Of a stretch of 64,000 nucleotides of DNA, positions 56,787 through 64,000 are shown in pieces. Made by a program: the position numbers and the translations under genes. This stretch comes from Brachycybe producta (taxonomy: Eukaryota; Arthropoda; Diplopoda; Playtdesmida; Andrognathidae). The DNA lies in contig JAUPFP010000005.1 of NCBI GenBank assembly GCA_036925085.1, positions 4,059,383-4,123,382 of the forward strand, written 5' to 3'. The number at the start of each line of letters is the position of its first letter. The stretch's first letter is position 1. Under the pieces are notes generated by a model. The model did no database searches, was not told where the DNA came from, and saw nothing but the letters and a program-made list of their open reading frames with translations.

Positions 56787-57680
56787 ATATATATTTATGA
56801 TGGTTTCTTAAAACAATTTAAATTTTAATTTAAGTAGTCCTAGCATGTCCATCTTCAGACATTCCAACAAAACTCAAACATTTAATAAGACATAACATGT
56901 GTTGTAATTTTTTATGCGATTTTTGTTAATATTAATTATTAATTAAAATCATTTTATTAAGATTACGCGCCTTGTATTTTTATCTATACCTATTTTTTCT
57001 GACATTATTCTCACTTCGTATGTAAAAGTACTATTGGGGTTCCGTAATATTTTAAAGATTTTGTACAAAATTTGAACTATATTAATTTAAAATTAAAAAA
57101 AAGTTAATGGACAAAAACTATCAAACAGTAACCTTTCGAAATTCTCAAGGTGCGGGGATGTTCTCACAGTACTGCAAAAGCCCAGAAGTCTTCCTAAACT
57201 AGATGGCTCCTGAGAGCGTCGGGAAACTGTGCAGCCTCTGAAGCCTATCGAAACTAAGAAGCCCCCTTAAGTATGGTAAAGACTATGAAGTCTTCGAGAA
57301 CTTCTAAATATTGGATGGCCCTTGAGAGTTTCACGTAATTGGGTGACCCGTAAGAGTTACTCGTAACTGTGAAATATAAGCTAACGTTTACCAAAATTTA
57401 ACGGCTACTTAAATTTCAAACAGGTTTGCATGTTTGGTGTTAAACTGAAAAATTGTTGCTATTTATAGAAACACACATTAACGGAGGCGAGGTGCCAATG
57501 CATGTTGGTCTACGCCTACCCTTGTCATAAGTTGTTAGGAAATTAATGAAGAATGATAATCCTTTTTATTAAAAAAAAAAACAATGTTAATAAAACAGAA
57601 AATTACAAATTAGGTATTTCATCGTCAGTCATGAGTCACCATGTTTCTTTATGGTAATATTGTAAATTGGTAGTAACTTC
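56787..57680. other. 3' flank of P450 D; nothing recognised
   Basis: AT-rich. Presumably includes the 3' UTR of gene D on the minus strand. Confidence 0.4.
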
Positions 57681-60600
57681 TTAACTACGATATTTTACAA
57701 TACAGGAGAAAGGTTTTGGTTTTCAAAGTCCTCCAACAATAGGTTCTTCTGATGGTTTTGGTTCACCAGCATTCAGTTCAAATGTAAAGCGACGTAGTAG
57801 GCATGTGAAGAACAGAAACAGTTCTAATTTTGCGAGTGATTTTCCTAAACACTCACGAGGACCTGATAAAATTATTAAGAAAATTAAAGATAATTCATTA
57901 TTGAACAGTCAGATAACTGAGTTGGAAAAACTTCACGTATGCGCGCTCGTACTTTCTCCAGTTTCACCATTAATAAAAAAATTTCCAAGTTTGATAGAAA
58001 CTATAGACTTAAGGTTGGTTTATAGTCGGGGAAAGAGCCGCGAAACGCCAAGCAAAACGAAAATAATTAGTTTCAAAGTAAAAAGTTTACACTTCGTTAT
58101 TATTCGCTGCGATGAAGTAAAGTTTTCCTCTTCGCGCACCTTCGTTTTCGCACAATATTTCGATAAGAATTTCTTTTTTCCACGCGTATGCGTTTTACTC
58201 TATCTGTACTGCAAGCATGTCAAACTCGCGGCCCGTAGGCTGCATGCGGCCCACAACGAATATATTTTCCCCCGAAATATTAAAGATTGTAGCAGAGAAC
58301 AAGAGATGCCAAGTGTTAGAAAGAAAACATTAATTTTATAGTTGTCCTTGATCTTTTTTTATACTGTAGGCCTACTTTTCGAAATAAACCGACGTTTATA
58401 AATAAAAATTGAAGCATTTGTTTATTTGCGGCCCACATAAACTTAGACCTTGTTTATTTGGTCCGTGTTAGCCTTTGATTTGGCATGCTTGCTGTACGTA
58501 CAGTGACGTAGGAGCGTATAGTGGCCTAGTATGAACACAACAAAACGAGAAAACGAAATGTTTTGCAAAAGCTAAGCGATATACGATGACCATAATAATA
58601 CTTCGCTTAGCATCGTATAGTAACGTTTCGTCCAGTACAGACTAAACCAAGCTTTATTTGGCAGGTTTCAAATATGTTTTATTTAATTAAAAAAAATGAT
58701 CATATTACTTTCAAATTTAAATACGAACATATATACCAGTTCATAAGCTAAAAGTTAATAAAATAAAAAGTTATATGACGTACTTCATGGGTAGTTTGAA
58801 AAATTATGCAATTAATGCATTTTGTGTATTTTAAGCAAATATTTGCTTTCAATTCGTTGTATATTCGATCTTGTTCATAACAATGTTCGATTTTTGTTGA
58901 ATGTTGCAGCTGAAAACAGATGAGGGTCTATTTATACAGGTAGATCTACGTAACGACCATGGGACGAGCATGACACCAGCCCGAGAAAAGAAGCCCTTTC
59001 TATTTATATATTCACGTGAGGAGACAGGAACGATACCAGGCAACGACTTTAGAACGACTCTTGACATATAGTCGTTTAGATAAAATGATGTCGACAAGTT
59101 CTTCGTTCTAAGAATCGTGCACATTTAGTAGGGATTACATAATAAACGGGAACTGGATGAGAATTGATAGAGATTGCAGAAAAAATCCGTACAGTTGCGC
59201 GAGACTCGCCCGTGAAACCTTAGACCATGAATATGGGTAGACTGGAACGCCTGCAATAAAAGTTGTGACCAACATATTACACAGGTACTTGTCAAGTGAC
59301 TTTGGGCAAAACTCTCATTGTGAAAGAGGACATTCTTGTGATAAACTGATGAGCTCTTAGCAGCTCCTATGGCTCATGGTCCATATACCCCCCCCCCCCC
59401 CATTACATGGTCTATGCGTGAAACAGATGAGCTCGGTGTCAATATAAACAGTTCTATTGAAACACCTGGAACAATATTTTGGCTTGGGTTCATGTCGTGC
59501 TCGTCCCATCGTGGTCACGTACCTGTATAAATAGACCCTTATCGTAGAGTGTGTTGAATTCCTAAGCACTTTTGAAACTACTCAAGTGAGCATGCTTTGC
59601 GCTCAATTGATGACAATGCAAGACAAGCAGTCCGGATAGCATTTTTGTGAAGAGATTTACTATCAAGGCTATCGGACCTGAATGCACCCATTGTTTAAAC
59701 TTTTTGCTTGGGTATTTCATGTACAAAAAAAACTGAAGTATTTCTCAACAAGTTGATTACTGTTACCTGCTGAAAACGGTAGAAAGTTTTCATGTTTCTT
59801 CACTTTTTCACAACTTTTGTCAAGAAAACGCTCTGGTCGAAACACTTCTGGATCTCTCCAGTATGTTTTGTCATTGTGCACTGCGTATAAGTTGGCATAA
59901 ACTGTTGTGTCTTGTGGTATGTTATATCCCATTAGTGTTGTAGACTTTATTGTACGATGTGGAACTCCCAACGGAATGACAGAAGCAAATCTTTGTATTT
60001 CCATTAACGTGGCCTCGGTGTATGGTAGCCTAAATAAGTAGTTGACAAGATATGTGATAACTTATAAGTTAGTTTTTTTTTTGTAGCGAATAAAATCCAA
60101 AGGAAATAAAACTTTGTATTCTATTGTTGAGGAGGGGTTTTTTCTTCTTCAAAACGTTGCATGTCCCGTTGATCAAATTTTTCAGGAACCGCAAAAAAGA
60201 ACTCCGAGTCTTTCTTCATAGAAAACCTGAATTTGGACAGTTGCTTTTACTATAGGGATATGTTTTACTTTGGTAAACAAATGTACAAAACTGCAATAAA
60301 GTAGGTTTGGCCAAAATATGGACATGTGACGTTATGAAAAAAAAGCTCCTCAGTTATAGAAACTAGTTTAAATAGAAATTATAAATGTGTTAGAAACTAG
60401 AAAAGTTAACAGTTAGGGCATCGTATGACAGTTTAATTATCGTTTTTTCGCTTCATAATTGAAAATAAAAATCATTTTTTTAAAAGATATCAGGCTTTTA
60501 CCAAGAAATGAAAACTGGATCAAATATTTAAATTAGCTACGTTATTATTTTTACTGGTCATCTTTATTTTAGCATGTATCGTATGGTGTGCATCAGGAAC

Positions 60601-63600
60601 TCATTGCAAATCTACAAGTGTTGTATGCTCGTATTTCACAAGTAAATCAATAGCAAGTATTAGCAGAATTACTCTGGAAAATGAAAAAAAATCATACCGA
60701 TACAGAGTAGACTCTGTATCGGTATGAACGCACTTTCTATGATGATATTGATTAGTCAGTATCAGAGCTGTACCAATTTGAACAAATAATTTTCATCATT
60801 TGTGCTTGAATTCACTGTGATTGATTTTGGAATTATTTAAATAATTGATTAATTTTAAATTTCAATAAATCGTTTAATTTTTTTAGTTGCCACATCAATG
60901 GCTACATTTAAAAAGATGTTGCCCAATGCCCACCTAAGTGGCAAGTGGCAAGTATATTTATACAAGTGTACCATGCGCCAATGACCAATCAGAATCAATT
61001 AGTTTCCATTTGAAATTGGTTATAAATTTCTCATTTTGCGCACATAATATATTATGTACATTATATACCAATTTTTCCACATTACTATTATAGTGTAATG
61101 GTCCTGACACACTTGACTGGCCCTGTCTCTTAAAGGCACTCTGGAAACCACACTTGTCCGGGAGACGCCCGCGTTCCTGCCCCGCCTCGGCTCCGTCGTC
61201 TAGGACACACTTGATTGGGGCCGTGCCAGCTAATTAATTGTTACTAGTTAATGAAACTTCTCCGCTTTCTCTAATTTATAATCCGAGAGTAGACCCTGAC
61301 CGGGAAAAATAACATGATAATATTCATCAGGCCCGGTGGCAGGGCATAGGCACTGTCCTATCACAGCACGCTGTTGTGTGAACAGATGCATAGAATTTAA
61401 CGGTGCAAGTCTTCCACTGGGTGACGGCCGTCTTTCCAGCCCTGTCTCGGTCCGGTCATGTGTCAGGACCATTATGTTTCATTTTGTTTTACTAACAGTG
61501 GTTTTGATGCCGGTGAGATATATGAATCTATGGAGACATGTTGGTCCAGCTCTTTTTGAACCTTTCTTTGAATTTCTGGTCTTGAAGCTAGGTAGAGTAA
61601 TCCAAAGGAAAGCGTGCTTGCTGTAGTATCCGAACCAGCAATAAATAAATTGAAAATTGTTCCAACTAAATGTTTTTCTGTAAGCATTTAAAAACTTTTA
61701 TTCAGTTCTTGTTCCTGTTTGATGTCCCATGATGTCCCATGTTTGTCCCATGTTTGATGAATGGCGGAAGGGGTCGGAACAACAGTAGGAACAGTTGGGA
61801 AAAAGAGTAACAACAGTCGGAAGGTTAGGTTTAGATAAATTAAGCTTGGTGCAGGTGGCCTGGAACCTTCCGATCATTCATCCCGTTGATCAAATTACGG
61901 AACAGTCTGAACAAGGAATTAATTTAATAAAATAATCTTTAAAAAATGGGAGCTGAGTCCCCAGACCTCCTGCAACAGTCTTAATTTGACTAAACCTAAC
62001 CTTCCGACTGTTCCTACAATTCCGCCGTTCTTCAAACCACCCCCCCCCCCGTTAAATATAGTAAGTCTAGCATTTGGATGTGAGTCATGACTTTTTTTCC
62101 ATCATGATATGTTTCGCTCTCTCTATCCAAGGACCCAAACAATAGTAAGATGCTTATAAAAATGCAAGCGGCCAAGGCATATTACTTCATGACTTACTTC
62201 ATGATTACTCTATTTGAATAAAATAGTTAAATAACTTCAGTAGAAAAATTAAACTAGAATTTTGCTCCCGTCATTTATGACGGGTTACTCCACCAGTGTC
62301 TAAATAACAACCACTTATGGTTGAGAATTATCCCTCTGTCACAAAGTTTTCGAGCTGATTGCTGGTGTACTTATTTGAATGGAACTTAATTAAACGTTAG
62401 TAAATGGCATTATACGTCATTTATTGAATATGTTTTTTTTAATGTTGTCATTCCAATTTTAATGCCTATACCACCATCTTAAAAACACTAGCACCAAATG
62501 CTTCACTCAGTGTACAACTTTTAATTTCTATTACACTGATCAACAGTACTTACTATTGAATGGTGGCATCTTGTGTCCATTTTTTTCACTTTCATATATT
62601 TTTGCCAAGAAGCAATCTATAAAGTCTTTTATGTTTGTTTCTTGAAACTCTTCAACATGTCTGTCCAACTCTCCTGTCAAGAAGTTTCGCAGTTTTTGTG
62701 TACTTTTTTTTAATTTATCATAACCGAATGCTCCTGGTATTATGTGGCGAATTATTGGAAAGAAATTGACGATATTCCAGTTTCCTATTTTGCTGAAATC
62801 ATCAAGCATGTCTTTAAAAGTATTAACGTGTTCGTCGTTCATTTGAAATGTTTTTCCTATCATGAAAATGTTTAAAACAACCACTATTATTCACTAAAGT
62901 GTTTCTAAAAATATTCTAAAAACTGGAAAAGTGGCACTTAGGCCTGTTTGGACACTATGAAGTAATGCAGCAACAATGCAAACGAAAAAAATTCTCAACT
63001 CGATACATATGAGCGGGTTACATGTGTTTTAAGCAACCTTAGAAAGGTCATGGGGAAAAGTTTAATATAGGCCTATTTATTAATTGGTTTTCAGTAAGTC
63101 GGACCACTACCTTAGACCATGAATAGGGGTAGACAAGAGTGCCTATAATAAACCTTGGGACCAACATGAAAAGAGGTACTTGTCACGTGACTTTGGGCAA
63201 AACTCTCATTGTGAAACACGACATTCGTGGGATAAACTGCTCCGTCTATACTCCTATGCATGGTCTAAAAAAATGTGGTGATGAGTGGCCCAAAATGATT
63301 ATTTTCAAATTTTGGATTAATTTTTTAGTATGCGGTGGTTATAGGCCAAAGTAACTGAAATTGTCAAGTGATACACTACATCCAAATACTTAAATACAAA
63401 AAAAAATCAAGTTTGATCTATGACCCCTAAATGGTCAAAAACCGACACAAATGTGATCCACGAAGTGATTTTTAAAACATGCTTCTGAACATTAATTTTC
63501 CCATTTTCAAGACGGAATAATTTGAACTGTTAACCATCATTCTTTCTCAAGTAGCTTCTGTGATGATATTTTAGCTCTAGAGTCATTTTGCACAAAAGTA

Positions 63601-63967
63601 TGAAACTTTTATGGGTCAAATCTTTGTACTTTATATGGTCTAATTGACTAAAGAAAAAATATCCATGGTTTTGAGATAATCGAGTTAGCATGGAATACTA
63701 CTGTTGCATTTCTTCATGATGTGCACCATAATGTTGGATTTATATTACCAGCACAAATTCCCCAAATAATATTAATGACGGGAACAAGGAATAAATTATT
63801 AAATTCCACTTGGGTTCCGGTTTTTGCTGTCAGATGTTCGCTAAATTTATCAACATCTTCCATGACGATTGTTTCCAATGATGTTTGACCGACACCAAAA
63901 TCTCTCAGAGTTTGCAATGAAAAACGTCTTTGTTTTTTCCATATTGGCCCATCGCTGAATATAATAT
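57681..63967 (-). CDS. Cytochrome P450, CYP2-type (gene D), exons 2-6, early stop
   Basis: Exons 63749-63967, 62554-62856, 61497-61677, 59767-60029 and 57681-57862; exon 1 would lie beyond the window edge. Lengths equal those of A and C except exon 5, which is one codon longer (FLDKSCEKVKK). Motifs: WKKQRRFS, I-helix FIAGSDTTA with the canonical Asp, EIQR, PERF, haem loop FSAGPRECLG. In exon 6 a TGA at 57723-57725 ends the frame 13 codons before the usual KPKPFSCIVKYR end; the lost piece is a C-terminal strand near the active site. Splice sites are intact. Either a very young pseudogene or a protein with a clipped C-terminus. Introns are packed with MITEs. Confidence 0.85.
58011..58654. mobile_element. 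MITE in P450 D intron 5
   Basis: Inverted ends AAGGTTGGTTTA and TAAACCAAGCTT; the hAT-type MITE 58212-58491 is nested in it. Non-coding; target duplication not resolved. Confidence 0.5.
58212..58491. mobile_element. hAT-type MITE (CAAGCATGTCAAACTCGCGG family)
   Basis: Ends CAAGCATGTCAAA and TTTGGCATGCTTG, flanks CTGTACTG/CTGTACGT (6 of 8). The GCGGCCC-rich body is typical of a widespread animal hAT MITE group. Confidence 0.75.
58922..59541. repeat. Inverted-repeat element in P450 D intron 5 with a nested short MITE
   Basis: Arms start AGGGTCTATTTATACAGGTA and extend to GGGACGAGCA. A second repeat (59220-59382), also found at 63112-63268, is nested inside, bounded by TTAGACCATG and CATGGTC. 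Confidence 0.6.
60692..60727. repeat. Perfect 17-bp palindrome, 2-base centre
   Basis: TCATACCGATACAGAGT, AG, then its exact complement, in P450 D intron 4. Confidence 0.85.
61098..61472. mobile_element. MITE beside the exon 4 donor of P450 D
   Basis: Ends ATGGTCCTGACACA and TGTGTCAGGACCAT with TA on both sides. GC-rich body. It ends 25 bases from the exon 4 donor at 61496, so it lies just inside intron 4. Confidence 0.7.
61752..62037. repeat. Fold-back MITE in P450 D intron 3
   Basis: Inverted ends around GATGAATGGCGGAA and TTCCGCCGTTCTTC, with inner inverted blocks GTCGGAAGGTTAGGTTTAG and complement. Shares motifs with 12700-12840. Confidence 0.6.
62252..62298 (+). repeat. Helitron 3'-end fragment in P450 D intron 3
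   Basis: AATTTTGCTCCCGTCATTTATGACGGG-type hairpin end followed by TTACTCCACCAG and T, the same 3' terminus as the Helitrons at 16.6-18.3 kb but with the rest of the element missing. Confidence 0.7.
63112..63268. repeat. Short MITE, second copy
   Basis: TTAGACCATGAATAGGGG to CTATGCATGGTCTAA; matches 59220-59382 including CACGTGACTTTGGGCAAAAC. In P450 D intron 2. Confidence 0.65.
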
Positions 63968-64000
63968 CTAGGAAAAAAATATGTAAAAGGTGTAGTGTGA

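Noticed and set aside
57805-58341. 178-codon plus-strand frame
   Set aside because: It runs antisense to P450 D exon 6 and then through MITE sequence; no coding features.

Overview
The window is from an AT-rich invertebrate genome, most likely an arthropod. Three things point there: a tandem array of CYP2-type cytochrome P450 genes with one fixed intron layout, a gustatory-receptor (Gr) gene carrying three phase-0 introns at its 3' end, and a repeat mix of Tc1/mariner, hAT, Harbinger-type MITEs, Helitrons, a CR1/L2-type LINE and Ty3-type LTR elements. A chelicerate or crustacean would fit; the sequence alone does not decide.

Host genes. Four P450 loci lie on the minus strand. Locus B (3.5-4.3 kb) is only the last two exons. 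Locus A (12.1-16.1 kb) and locus C (32.4-36.2 kb) are complete six-exon genes of 484 codons with identical exon lengths (313/219/303/181/260/179). Locus D (57.7-64.0 kb) shows exons 2-6, runs off the right edge and has a stop 13 codons early. Between A and C, three Gr-like loci lie on the plus strand: Gr1 is a 5' stub (18.6 kb), Gr2 is a complete four-exon gene (23.2-26.9 kb, 447 aa) and Gr3 is a pseudogene (27.4-28.4 kb). Gr1 and Gr2 come from a tandem duplication whose junction is occupied by a TIR element.

Mobile DNA. From left to right: old LTRs in opposite orientations (0.3-2.7 kb); a mariner fold-back (4.8-5.4 kb); a LINE (5.6-10.7 kb) split by a Tc1 fold-back; a solo LTR (10.8-11.7 kb); three Helitron-type insertions (16.6-18.3 kb); a 3.8-kb TIR element enclosing a broken Ty3-type fossil (18.9-22.6 kb); another solo LTR (25.4-26.1 kb); a Harbinger-type MITE nested in an hAT-like element (29.8-30.7 kb); an hAT remnant (37.0-37.8 kb); a ~193-bp tandem array (38.0-38.7 kb); a whole-looking, very young Ty3-type element (39.9-49.8 kb) sitting in an (AT)n tract; a MITE and hairpin field (51-53.6 kb); a third solo LTR (54.4-55.2 kb); and MITE-filled introns of P450 D.

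Themes. Palindromic or fold-back architecture recurs at many loci, including head-to-head dimers of two unrelated Tc1/mariner families and a 54-bp perfect hairpin. The LTR elements appear to share one primer-binding site and two of them show ATAT or (AT)n flanks. The Gr tandem duplicate gives ready-made empty sites for the Helitrons. Identities, ages and family names were judged by eye; no database search was possible.
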